From Toxoplasma gondii ME49 (Eukaryota > Apicomplexa > Conoidasida > Eucoccidiorida > Sarcocystidae), in NCBI RefSeq assembly GCF_000006565.2, contig NC_031480.1, forward strand, positions 5,263,170 to 5,327,169: a stretch of 64,000 bases of DNA, given 5' to 3'. Made by a program: the position numbers and the translations under genes. How positions within the stretch are numbered: position 1 is the first letter of the stretch; each line of letters begins with the position of its first letter. The notes below the pieces were generated by a model. That model had not been told where the DNA came from. It saw only the letters and a list, made by a program, of their open reading frames with translations, and did no database searches. This document shows, piece by piece, positions 36,584-47,105 of this stretch.

Positions 36584-38642
36584 TCTGTCTGTCACTGAAG
36601 CGGAGGCCGGAGAAAGGAAAGCGAGAGACAAGACCAAGATGAACCCCTGGAGAGCCTTGATGCGGGACCTCTGTAGATGTGGTTCCGCAGGAGCCATGGT
36701 CTGACTGACGAGTTGAGAGTGTCGGCGAAAAAACAACGGAAATTCCGATGTACCGTCCTCTGCCCTCCAAAATCTGGAGACCTGTTCTTGATCCTCGACG
36801 GTCGGGAAATGCCGCATGGGTTGCCGGGACTGCAGGAAAAAGGCCGTTCGTGATGCACAAGGGATGTTGCCACCGCCGCGACGCTGCATGCGCTTGCTGG
36901 CCCCGTTGGATGGGTCTTAGAGGCAAGGGACGTCCTTGGAAGAAGTTCGCCGACTCGCGAAAAAGATGACGAATCTGGTAGTCGGCCGTGAAACCAAGCG
37001 GAACGAGCGGAAGAAGACGAAACGCGCGGAGACTTCTGGCACAAAGTCGGGCTCCGTTATGTCCGCATCGCCGCGGATCTGTCTCTCGGCTAAGCTTTGC
37101 ATCCGACGCCAAGTCGGTTCGGACGCAGAAAACTCCCGTCCTCCCTGTTGTTGTGGGGTGGACGACCCTCGTGGGACACGCACTCCATCGAAGCAACGAA
37201 GACAGCTGGTCTATGGCACACGTGAAGCGCGAAAGTTTGGACGCCAGAAAAAAGATACGAACGATTTCTGTGTATCGCTGTCTGAAAATCCGTGAGTTTT
37301 CCTACAGAGACGCCTTTGCTCGAGCCGACGAGCCGTTCAGCCGTGTCTCCGACCCGCACATGCACCGCGGGAAGCAGAAGTCGAACGGGAACAAAGCGCG
37401 TAGGTAACAGGCTAATTCGGCGGACGAAATCGAAAGATCGGGAGGAAGGGAGGCAGAGAACCATCTGGCAAGCGAGGAAAAAGAGATTCACGAGACTCTG
37501 TTGTGCTTCCTTCGTGACAGACAAGAGGATGTGTAACACTGAACCTTGCTGCAGACTTGGACATCACGCAAGACTCGACGCGGCGTGTCTGCACACCCCG
37601 TGAGATGCCCATGTTCCACAAAATGCCAAGCAGCTGTATTTTCGAAGCCTCTTATCTTCGTCTCCGAATTCCAGCCAGACGGCCTCCATACAGCCAAGTG
37701 AAACACATAGATGGAAAACTAGCATCTCTCCCTAGATCTGTATTGCCACTGGAACAATCGAGTTTCTGAGGTGCCACAGTCATCACAAACCGCAAACAGT
37801 ACAATACGTATGTGAATGGACATATGCATGTGTAGATGTGCTGTACAAGTTAGATGAAACGCGTACGAGGTTTTTTTGTTTACACACGAAAGTTGTCCTG
37901 GCACGGACGCCAGCTAGAAATCCAATTCTTTGTGTAAAATAGCAGTTTCCAGAGGGAGGTGTTGCGTACTCCGTTTCAACAGCACGGATGCGGGATGCCG
38001 CGGGGGAACCGATGTCCAGTTTTCCTGAATGTGCGTATCTGTTTGCCGCGCTAATCATCCCCGTACTTTACCCAGATATCTTCAAATCGAGCATCTCGTG
38101 TTCCCCCTTTACCGCCACACACACATAGCTACTGGATGCTTCCCCTTTGTTACCTTTCGGGACGTTAGAAATGGAAAATCTAGAGGAAGCGCCAACGGCG
38201 TTTCCCCAAGTTAGCTGCGATGCCGCCGTACCGCGGGGTCCGTCAGGCGGACCCTACAAGTTCACTGACCGGTCGAGCGCAAATCTAGGCAACGATGATT
38301 CAAGAAGCTGAGTAACTAAACGAAAAGTTAGTCGGTTCGGCGAAAGAAAACCGGTTCCTTGAGCCAGACCAAGGCTGGCTAATTCCCAAGAAATCGTTAA
38401 ATGCTGGTTATTGTCCGACGGCCGCAGACCATGGCCGTCCCCCTACGCCACGGAGTGCAGACAAAAACGTGTGTACGCTAGGAAACAAACAAATACACTT
38501 TTACGCTTCTCGACCTTTGCACGCTTGGGTGCAAGGAAGCCGTGGTTCGAAAGCCCCACTGCAGCCGTGGAGCGTGGACGCCCCAGAGTGGATTAGGACA
38601 GCGAAACGAGTTGGATTTCACAATCCTGGGTGGACTCTACGT
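36584..38642. other. Adenosine kinase 5' region and 3' flank of the exonuclease gene
   Basis: About 2.1 kb between the adenosine kinase start and the exonuclease stop, with both genes on the minus strand. It should hold the adenosine kinase promoter and 5' UTR. The frame upstream of the ATG is open to 36889. One AGAGACG word (WGAGACG type, a known Toxoplasma promoter element) lies at 37306-37312, about 0.7 kb upstream. No other gene is supported. Confidence 0.5.
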
Positions 38643-40661
38643 CTAGACTTCTCGTTTCCGTGTGAGAAGCGGAGCAAGCAGGGTCAGCATTTGCGCAGCT
38701 GCGTCATTTTGCGCCGCCCGCAAATTTGTGTGCGCCTCAGAACTCTTGGCGACGAAGACACCCGACACTCCGGAGTTGACGGAGAAAACGCTTCTGAAGC
38801 CGTTTCTGCAGCTTTCCAGTCGTGTGCATTCCAATCGCCATCCGCGTTCAACGCAAGTCTCTTTCAACGAAACCCAGGCTTGTCCAGCGTTCTGCCTTGG
38901 CGAGGCGCTCTCTGTCCCAGTGCCGCTCGCTTCTCCTTCTCGGTCGAATTCCACTCTGTTTCGCTGATCCGGATCGTTGGCTTTCACAGAACCGTCGCAG
39001 AGTTGGTCCAGCGCCGTCTCCTCCATTTGGGTCGCCTGCGTCCCAGTCACGTGTTTGAGAACTGGCGAGTTCCTCGTCCTCTCAGACTCTGACTCCTGTC
39101 TCGACAGCGTCGCTACAAAAACCTCTCTGTCGCAGCGCGCGCCCTGCAGTTTACTCCGGACAATTCCGCTTTTGGGCTCTGACCCAGACTCGCGATGTTC
39201 CGACTCTTCACCTAGCTCCGGTGTCTCCGTGCGACCCTCAGTTTGCTGCGCGTGCCCGACTGTTGAAGTTTCCCTCAAGCCCCGTCTCCCGCCTCGTTTC
39301 TCGCCTTCCGGTGTTACCTGCAAACCTCGGCTTCCTTGACACACAGACGGGTGGCTTCTCGCCGCTTCCAGACAGTCCGTGTCGCCTAGAGCGTCTTCGC
39401 TGTCTTGTCTCAAGCATAACTTCGACTCGGCCGTCCCGCCCTCTGGGTCGAGACTGTCGTACCCTGTCTCGAACGCACAATCCACAAGAAGGTTCGCATC
39501 GGCATGAGCCTCGCACTTTCCGCCCCCACCGCGTTCCGCCTCCTTGGTATCTCCAGACGCGGCAACAGAGCCTGACACGGCTGTTTCCCTCCTTTCGCTG
39601 TCCTCGTTCTGCGTACACCTCAACTGCAGAGTGGCTTGCGCCTCCACGAGACGCATGACTTCTTTGGGAACGACTTGCTCGCGCATGCCAAAGAGCACTT
39701 GCCGCGAAACGTACGCATCCGTAGCGGCGTACATACACTGCTCAGGGGAGAGCGCGTCGCGGCTCCAAGTGCTCAGCTGGAGACTCTTGTCCAGAAAGCG
39801 TTCGAGGAACAGGCCGCAGAGCGCCTGGAGAGAGCGGCTGTTTGTGGCGCAGCCAAGCGCAATCGCCGCTGCATGCAGACAAAGGAAATTCCTGGGCGAC
39901 ACGCCGAACTCGCGCTGCAGAGCCTCCACTTCACCCGTCGCGCCCTGAGTCACTTTCACCACATCGGCCCGGAGCAGCAGAGCCGTGAGGCCCGGCGGCA
40001 ACCCACCGAGAGCAGAGAGCTGCCAAATGCATGCAACCGTCGGACTGGCGAGCTGAATCAGAGCGAGAGGCGGCCGCGGAGAGAGCGAGGCGAAGAGGGA
40101 CAGCGACGGAGGCAAGTCCCCGCCCACTGACACAGCGAGAGGGTCATGCTCAGAGTCGTAACCGAGCACGAGGTCGGACGCCGCCCCGCAAGACGCAGAG
40201 GCAGTTTTGAGGAGCGCCTCTGATGCCGCGGCGTCATCGGCGAGTGTCCGCACGACGATGATTCTCCCTGAGAACTGGATCCTTGGAAGGGATTTCAGCT
40301 CCAAGCGACAAATCGAGAAGCGGCTGCGGTCGCTGCCGCTCCACTTGGACCAGCTGTTGTCTCTGTTGCAGACGCGTATTGCATCCTTCCCTGCCAAACC
40401 ACTCGCGAATCCGCGGCGAGGACTCGCGAGGGCGGGGGAGGCGCGGAACAGCCGACGCCTGCGCTCGCTCTCCGGACGTTCCTCTGGAGTGTATGTGTGT
40501 GCGAAGGTTGGACAGGCGCTGTGCGGTTCAGGAGTGAAGACGGAGTTCCGCGGCAGACGCGCAGGGAGAGAAGGGCAACCGGCGCTCGGGCGGGAGCACG
40601 AGACAGAGAGCGCTAGAGCTGCGGAACGACCTCTGGAGAGAAGCGCCTCACATGGCGACAT
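38643..40661 (-). CDS. 3'-5' exonuclease domain protein (DEDDy type) with likely organellar leader
   Basis: Single-exon, 672 residues, ATG verified at 40661. Residues ~1-45 are Ser/Arg/Ala-rich with a hydrophobic patch (SAALALSVSCSR) and few acids, like a mitochondrial or apicoplast leader. Residues ~125-325 match the RNase D/WRN 3'-5' exonuclease fold: Exo I GYDSEHDP (~166-173; Asp and Glu are metal ligands), Exo II VVKVTQGATGEVEAL (~234-248) and Exo III SPEQCMYAATDAYVS with the Tyr-x3-Asp pair (~310-318). SLQALCGLFLERFLDKSLQLSTW between II and III is typical. In Exo II the usual Asp appears as Glu. Residues ~330-575 are acidic low complexity. The last ~85 residues, ending in AHTNLRAAQNDAAAQMLTLL, resemble the second half of a double-stranded-RNA-binding domain. 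The role is inferred: DNA or RNA 3' end trimming, possibly in an organelle. The gene is divergent from the + gene at 42461. Confidence 0.85.
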   Translation of the reverse strand: MSPCEALLSRGRSAALALSVSCSRPSAGCPSLPARLPRNSVFTPEPHSACPTFAHTYTPEERPESERRRRLFRASPALASPRRGFASGLAGKDAIRVCNRDNSWSKWSGSDRSRFSICRLELKSLPRIQFSGRIIVVRTLADDAAASEALLKTASASCGAASDLVLGYDSEHDPLAVSVGGDLPPSLSLFASLSPRPPLALIQLASPTVACIWQLSALGGLPPGLTALLLRADVVKVTQGATGEVEALQREFGVSPRNFLCLHAAAIALGCATNSRSLQALCGLFLERFLDKSLQLSTWSRDALSPEQCMYAATDAYVSRQVLFGMREQVVPKEVMRLVEAQATLQLRCTQNEDSERRETAVSGSVAASGDTKEAERGGGGKCEAHADANLLVDCAFETGYDSLDPEGGTAESKLCLRQDSEDALGDTDCLEAARSHPSVCQGSRGLQVTPEGEKRGGRRGLRETSTVGHAQQTEGRTETPELGEESEHRESGSEPKSGIVRSKLQGARCDREVFVATLSRQESESERTRNSPVLKHVTGTQATQMEETALDQLCDGSVKANDPDQRNRVEFDREGEASGTGTESASPRQNAGQAWVSLKETCVERGWRLECTRLESCRNGFRSVFSVNSGVSGVFVAKSSEAHTNLRAAQNDAAAQMLTLLAPLLTRKREV

Positions 40662-42460
40662 TTTCCTCCCAGAAAGCGCTTAGGAAGGCAATAGAAACTG
40701 CGTACAACGCAGACACACGGCGCGAGAACTCGAAAAAAGAGAAGAAGCTGGAGATCAAAAGAAATACAGATCGGAGGCACTGGGAACGATTTCGCAGCAC
40801 GAAGATCCGACTCAGATTCCTCGTCCATTCCCCTGGAACATCGCTAATTATTAAGTGCCTCCAGCCTCCACAAGGAGTCTTTGTCTCTATCGGTGCTCTA
40901 GGACACAAGCGCGTCGAACAACGAGGCAAAACCAACAGGCGACATGCGAAACACAGACTTGTCCTCGGTGGCCAGTCCAAGTCTCGCGGCTGCTTCTTCC
41001 CGGCTGTCTGGCATTGCAAATCAACAGCTGCGGCGAAAGACTCATACACAGAGGTCCTCACATGCATGCATGTGCAAATGGATTTTCAGCTGTGCGTAGG
41101 TCGAAACACCGGCATGCCAAGGTTCGCAGAGTTTTACGTTCGGACTGACGCATGCATGTGCGTTCAAACTAAATGGGTGCGACCAGAGGTCTGCGTAGTT
41201 GTGCCCACCCCAATACAAGGAGGAGAGACTCCTTCAGTCATCGTGCAGAGAAAGAAGCCTCGTTGCGCATCTGCTGCCGTCCGACTCACTCAAAACCTTT
41301 TTACATGGTCACCCTTGACATGTCACCGCGTCCACGCGCCTTTCACTCGTACTTTCCCCTTCCTCTTCTGTACGAGACAAGTTGTGGTGGAGACATGTAC
41401 ATAGGTCTCCACACATATGAACAGATAATCTACAGTATAAGAAATATATACTTCTAAATGCGTAGATTGTGTATATGCATGAAAATGGGTGAACAACAGG
41501 AACTCTGAGTGGCGGAACGTTGTACAAACAAAGAATGGAGGCGAATGGCTTCCTGCTGCTCTCCAAGGCCTTTGCTGTGCGAGCTGTGCAGACACCTCAT
41601 AGAGCCTGTGCGATGAAAGAGGTCAAGAGTTTCATCGAGCTGTGAAGAAAAGAGAGCACGCGCAGAGGTGTAGACCAGTAAAAAACTGCATGCGCCCACA
41701 AGGAGTTTGTGGAGGTTTTCTCGTCGGTTTAAACAGAGGAAACAGCTCTCAGAGAGTGCCGCGACAGAGCCGACACCCCTCGCCGAACTCAGTTAGTCTT
41801 CGAGAAAAAAGAAGAAACGGGCCATGGTCAACACAGGAAGCGAATCGTTTCCGGCGACGATAGACGAAAGTCGATTGTCGGGCCACGAAGACACGAAGAC
41901 ATGCATGCGTTTGTACCGAGAAATCGACCCAGAGGAAATATGTCTTTCTAATTTACTTGCCCTCTTACAGTTCTAGGCAAAGCCTCAGCCTTTACTCTCG
42001 AGTGTCTTCGAAGACTTCGTTGAAAATTCACCCTTTTCTCACACCTGAGGAAAAGGACCTCCTGTGTCCGCGTTTCTCTTCGCTCTCTCCACCACCTTGA
42101 CATGTCTCCTTTCTCATCTCTTACATCAACGCTGTAAAGAAAGGGTTGTCGCGACTTTTTGTCATTGCGCTCTCCTTTCGTCTCTTTTTCCATGCTCTCT
42201 CTAGGCATCTGCCTTGTCTGCCTCTCGCGGTTTTTTCCACCATCTTCTTCTCTGTCTGTCCCTCTTCTCTCGCTCTCTTTCTTCTTCTCTTCCGTTCGTT
42301 CCTTTCTCTTCTCCCTCTTCTCCCTCTTCTCCCTCTTCTCCCTCTTCTCCCTCTTTTCTCGCTCTCTTCTTCTTGCCTTTGAATCTCTTCTCTCCTGCGT
42401 TTTTCTCAGTTGTCTCTTTTTCTCTTTTCACGCGTGTTCGCTGCAGACTCTCGAAGCACC
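40662..42460. promoter_or_regulatory. Divergent (bidirectional) promoter region with TGCATGCA words
   Basis: 1.8 kb separating two outward-facing starts (exonuclease at 40661, uncharacterised gene at 42461). Copies of TGCATG/TGCATGCA lie at about 41061-41073, 41151-41159, 41685-41692 and 41901-41909. This word is known from Toxoplasma promoters as a likely ApiAP2-bound element. The right end (about 42150-42460) is an almost pure pyrimidine tract on the plus strand, as is common near Toxoplasma 5' UTRs. Transcription start sites cannot be placed from sequence alone. Confidence 0.45.
42299..42360. repeat. 9-bp pyrimidine tandem repeat (ccctcttct unit)
   Basis: About five near-perfect copies of a 9-bp C/T unit sit about 100 bases before the start codon of the + gene at 42461, probably in its 5' UTR or core promoter. 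They create Ser/Leu/Phe-only open frames that are not genes. Confidence 0.85.
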
Positions 42461-44757
42461 ATGGCGGTCCCCTTCTCTGTCGTTTCTTGCCCCAGATCGG
42501 GCGCTGTTGCGCATGGACTTTCCCTGTCTTCTCTCTCGCCGTCCTTCTCTGCTCTACCGGCGAAAGTGCAGATCTGTAGATTCTCTGGTTCTGTCAAGTC
42601 GTCTGCCCTCTCCCAGTCCTCCTTTCTCTCTTCCCCGTCTGAATCTGTAGCTCCCTTCGTCTATCCCTCACAGTCCGCTTCTCCTCATCTCCCTCTCCCC
42701 CTCGCTTCCTCTCCCCTCCCGCATGTCTCTCGCTTCCCTCGTCTCTCTCTGTCCTGTCCTCTTTTCTCTCTCCTCTCTCCTGTCTCCTCAGCTGCGTCCG
42801 CGTATTCTGCCCTGGCTGCGAAAAGCAGGGAAGAGCGAGAAGCGCCGACCGGTCGTGTGTTGCCGAGCCGTGCCGCGGCTGTCGCCCAAGCGGGCGCCGG
42901 CAGTGCAGAGTCCAACGGGGAGACAGTTGAGGAGACGGAGTCTCGCGCGCATCAGCTCCAGTTCTGGGTCTCGCGGCTTCGAGAGGAAAAGGACACCGGC
43001 GCCATCTACATGCTGAGAGAGGTAGGCGACGGCGAACCGTCAGAAAAAACGGCGACAGAGGAAGGCTGAGAACGTTTCAGTTGGGAAGAGCGCGACCATT
43101 AAGTGTACTGAGACGTCACGCCTTACAAGAAGAGCGACTTCAAGCAAGGAATCGGACTCAACGGTGTTTACATAGGAGTCGAAGCTCGGCCTCGACCTGT
43201 TCAGGGAATCGTGTTTTTTGTCACCTTCGCTGTGGGGATATGTATACACAAGTGTGAATGGCTCTATATACATGTCGACGAACGCATCTCCAAATCTAGA
43301 CATCTGTGTATACAGCTCTGCATACGCAAGCATGCACGCACTTCGCGTATAGCGGTGTCTCTGCGGATAGGATTTTTGTCAGGAGACGCGAACATGTCCC
43401 TGAGCCGTCGGAGACTCCTGTCACAGTGACGCCTTTTCCCCTCGTTCACCAAGGCATGTGCGGCTCTCTGCATGCGCGTACTCAAAGAAGAGAACTGCGA
43501 ACCTGCGAGTAGCTGCAGATATGCACTGCGGAGTCGCAGTTGCGTTTGCGCGGTTTCTTAACCTGTTCGCAAGTGGCGATGGTGCGTCCGTTTCCCTGGG
43601 CTTTCTAGATTCTAAGGAAGCCAAAGAAGGCGACAAGTTCCGCGCCCTCGCCTCGTCTCGATAAACGGCTAGAGAGAACTGGGACGCAAGAGGAGAAGCC
43701 TGTCTCTGCTGCGCGGCCACCGGAGACGGAGGACATTCTCGACCAGATGGAAGATCTCCTCAGGTCTCATGGAGAGATGACGGCAGAAGTCGGAGAGGTG
43801 CGTGAAGCCTTCACTGCTTGTCTCTCGGCTGCATCTGTCTCTTGTCTCTCAAGTCAAGGGCAACGGCAGCCAGCGACTCGGTGGAAAGCAACTGTGTACT
43901 CCAGCTGCATAGACGTCGCGACCCTCACTCTAGTGCTCTTGTCTCTGTTCGTCGATGCGAAATGCTGTTTTCCTCATAGAGCGATCGTGATGACAGACAG
44001 ACAGACGGAGCAACAAGAAATAGATGGAGCGCGAGATGCAGGAATACCTAGAGATCGACAGAGTGGGGGTTGGTAGATCGTGACGTCAATGAAGAGATAG
44101 AGAGACAGATAAAAATATAGGTAGATACACAGGCAAACAGGTAGATAGAACAGATACGTCGGTAAACAGGTAGATAGCGGCGGACGGATAGAGACAGGCG
44201 AAAATGTAGGACATACGTAGGTGAACAGAGGGAAAAGATATTCAGGCAAACAGGTAGCCGAAGGCGACACGTAGCTCAACAGAGAGATACAGGTAGATAT
44301 CTGCAGGTACACAGATAGGCAGCGGTGGATTGATAGACAGAAATAGATAAAACTTTAGGTGGATAGATGGAAGTGGAAGAAGGGAGCGGTGTATGGTCAG
44401 TTTTCATGCAATGCCGCCTCTGCACTTTTTGCCGGGACGCGAAGCCGTGACACCGCGAACTCCAGTTCATTTTTACTTGAATTTAAATATATATTTGTAT
44501 ATTCGTCTGCATATGTACTGGGACGATTTCATTTGCCCAGTTCGAGAGTGGCTTATGCAGATGAAAGTGCATGCTGGGAGGGAACGTACCTCGGGGTCTT
44601 CGGCGAGAATCCCAGAGAGTTGATGTTTCCGCGTCCGTCTCCTCAAATGCTTTTTTATCTCTCTGTCGGAGAAACACTCCACATTTCCACTGACATTCCG
44701 GTGTGTTCACCCATGTATCTCTTCATCGACTGCTGAACATCTATCTTCCACACATAT

Positions 44758-44792
<35 letters not shown>

Positions 44793-45683
44793 GGATAGAG
44801 CTGTGTGTGTAGAGAGATGCTCGCAGGTCATCTGCGGAGGGATTCACGTTTCGCATGTCGACTTAGCACTGGTTGCTGGCGGCAGCATGTAGCGATTGGT
44901 TTGGTCTTCCCAGAAACCGTTTGAGAGGCGCGCTGTCGGCTGTGCTGCCGCATGTCCGGCGAGCCGTCTGTGTAACTCTCTCGACGCACTGGCTGACAAA
45001 GTGACACAAGCGAGTTAACTTTCTGCGCTTGCACCACCGAGTTTTCCAGAGCAAGGTATCCGTCCTGTAGGGATCCAAGTTTTCCGGAACTCCCATTTTC
45101 GAGGACATCCAAGTTCTCTGGCATGCCTGTGCTCTATACAGTTGCGAGTCAATGCAAAACTGAAGAAAGGTTCGATGCGTATCGAAGAGTGGAGGTTTTT
45201 CGACGACTGTGGTGAAGAGACGTCTGTGTCCTTGGTTCTTCAGCTGCTCAGCTATCGGCACCAGACGCGCCGAGAGGGTCGCAAGGAACTTCTTGCCCTT
45301 GGATTCACTGGTTTTTCCACTGCCTTTGCTGCAGCAATTCATCCCTTCTTCTTCCTTGTAAGTTTCGCCTTCGGGGACCTGTAGCGCTAACGTAGCCTCA
45401 ACGAGCACTTCGTAGCTGCGTGAACATATGTGCATTGCCGTGTCTGGTCCACGCTTGCAAGACCTGCATGCCTTGGGTGGCGTGTGTGGAGCCCAGAGAT
45501 GAAAGCGGGTGCCTCACAAACTCTGAAATTTCTGGAATCTTTGTGTCTCATTGGACTGTCTACTCACGGGCGCTTTTGTGCCTTGAGGAAACTGTCGCCA
45601 TCGCCGACAGTAGAGAACAAAGGCGTTTTCCCAGTGCATGCAGACTCTGCTGTGGCGGGAGTGCCTACTGTGGTGAAACATGC

Positions 45684-45724
<41 letters not shown>

Positions 45725-46799
45725 TTTATATATGTAACTTGGTAGACGTACATAAAGAGCGACGCGTGATGCGTTTACATTTATTTGCATTTTCACCTCC
45801 AGACGCACTGCTGGAAACATGCCCTCAGTTGATATAGGCTCATCTCACCACATAGCACGTATATAGTTATTGATATGTTTGTGTGTGACCGTATGTATAT
45901 GAGTAAATATGTGCCTGTATACACATGCAGGTATGTACATGCACCCATGCATATACGTCTATTGGCATATACATGTGCATGTGTGACTCGGCGTGTTGGC
46001 GATTCGGAGGTATGTGCGTCCTTTGTTTCGTGAGAGTTGAAACATCCGTTTGTCCTCGAAGAAAAAGCTCTTTGCCATCCTGAGAGATTAAGTTGCTGTT
46101 CTTGCGGACTCCCGCCAGCGGCGATGCAACGCAAGGACGCTGGTGGCAGATCCCGAAGAGATCAAGAGGCAGGCGTTTGCTGGATTTCTGTCCTTCCCTT
46201 CTTCGTGTCTTCCCCCAGGGTACTCTGATCGGTCTGCGTTCCATTTTGAAAGCTCGCGCTCCAGAACTGGATCGTGAAGGTGGGTCCTGGAGTTGCTTTT
46301 TTCTCTTTTTTCTGGAAGTTATGACCACCGCCGACTTTTACGGTAGAAGCAGTCGCCTTCTTTGCTCAACTCTGGCCTTCCTGTGGGGAGGGGAAACGCA
46401 AGACAGAAAGCTGTCTGTGGGCGAGTTGCTCTTTAACAGCGTCAAGAGTCGCCGGTTCCGTAGATGCGTAGTGACCCTCGAGTGTAGCGCCTGCTACCTG
46501 TTTCACTGTTCACCGGTGGAGCGCTGCGTCAGAAGACGCATGTGCCGTTGAAAGAGCCTTCAGTCTAGCATCTTTTCCTGTTTCTTCGCTTCTGCAAGCT
46601 GTTGGGGAAACAGCCGTTATCGGAGACTCCCGACCTCACCGGCGCCGCCGCTCTGCACGTTCGGCTCTGGTCTGTCCTCTGCTTGCTCTTCTTGCTAGAG
46701 ATTTCTCTCCTCTTTCTCTGTCGATCTCTCTAGTCTCTTCGCTTGGCCTGTGTGCATGCCAGCCGATGTCTTTTATATGTGTGGCATATGCTTATACAC

Positions 46800-46840
<41 letters not shown>

Positions 46841-47105
46841 TAGATAGACAGAGTGATACATAAATCGGCATACGTGAGCGTTGCCGTAGAACCTTCTTCT
46901 GTGCGTTGTTCTCTGGTTTTCTCTTGTCTTTCAGTGAATCCATTTGTTTGCTTTTTTTTGTTCATCCGGTTTCCTCTCTTTAGCTGGAGCGCGACGGTTG
47001 CAGGAAATCAAAGACTCTCTTCGAACTCAGGAGAAGCAACTCTTCAGACTTTCCGAGACGCTGCTCGAGTTGGAAGACGCGAAACCCCGGAAAAAGGAGG
47101 CATAG
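42461..47105 (+). CDS. Uncharacterised 288-residue protein, possible mitochondrial leader
   Basis: No family recognised. Four exons: 42461-43021, 43675-43797, 46219-46279 and 46984-47105 (TAG). They total 867 bases with consistent phases: MLRE ends at GAGAG|GTAGGC, EVGE at GAG|GTGCGT, and DRE+G at GAAG|GTGGGT. Acceptors at 46218 (TTCCCCCAG) and 46983 (CTCTCTTTAG) are strong; the acceptor at 43674 is weaker. Residues 1-~45 (MAVPFSVVSCPRSG...) are Ser/Ala/Arg-rich without acids, like a mitochondrial presequence. Residues ~45-125 are Ser/Pro low complexity. From ~150 the protein is polar and helical with acidic stretches (ETEDILDQMEDLLRS, RRLQEIKDSLRTQEKQ) and ends in a Lys-rich tail (PRKKEA). 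A small coiled-coil organellar subunit would fit but is inference. The short 61-base third exon and the 2.4-kb second intron need transcript support. Confidence 0.68.
44056..44370. repeat. Degenerate GATA/ACAGGTAGATA minisatellite in an intron
   Basis: The second intron of the 42461 gene contains about 300 bases of gata/gaca units. A longer word, close to aaacaggtagatag, recurs at irregular spacing several times. It produces the Tyr/Leu/Ser-rich antisense open frames seen there, which are not genes. Confidence 0.75.
44758..44790. repeat. (AT)n microsatellite
   Basis: Uninterrupted AT-dinucleotide run of about 33 bases in the second intron of the 42461 gene. Confidence 0.9.
45689..45721. repeat. 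(AT)n microsatellite
   Basis: TA-dinucleotide run of about 30 bases in the second intron of the 42461 gene. Confidence 0.9.
46803..46836. repeat. (AT)n microsatellite
   Basis: TA-dinucleotide run of about 34 bases in the third intron of the 42461 gene, about 150 bases before the last exon. Confidence 0.9.

Noticed and set aside
42159..42650. Overlapping 163- and 121-codon frames before the 42461 start
   Set aside because: Produced by the 9-bp pyrimidine tandem repeat; Ser/Leu/Phe only.
44863..45435. Minus-strand 190-codon frame as a gene
   Set aside because: Lies inside an intron of the + gene, has no recognisable domain and no splice partners; kept only as a low-interest finding.
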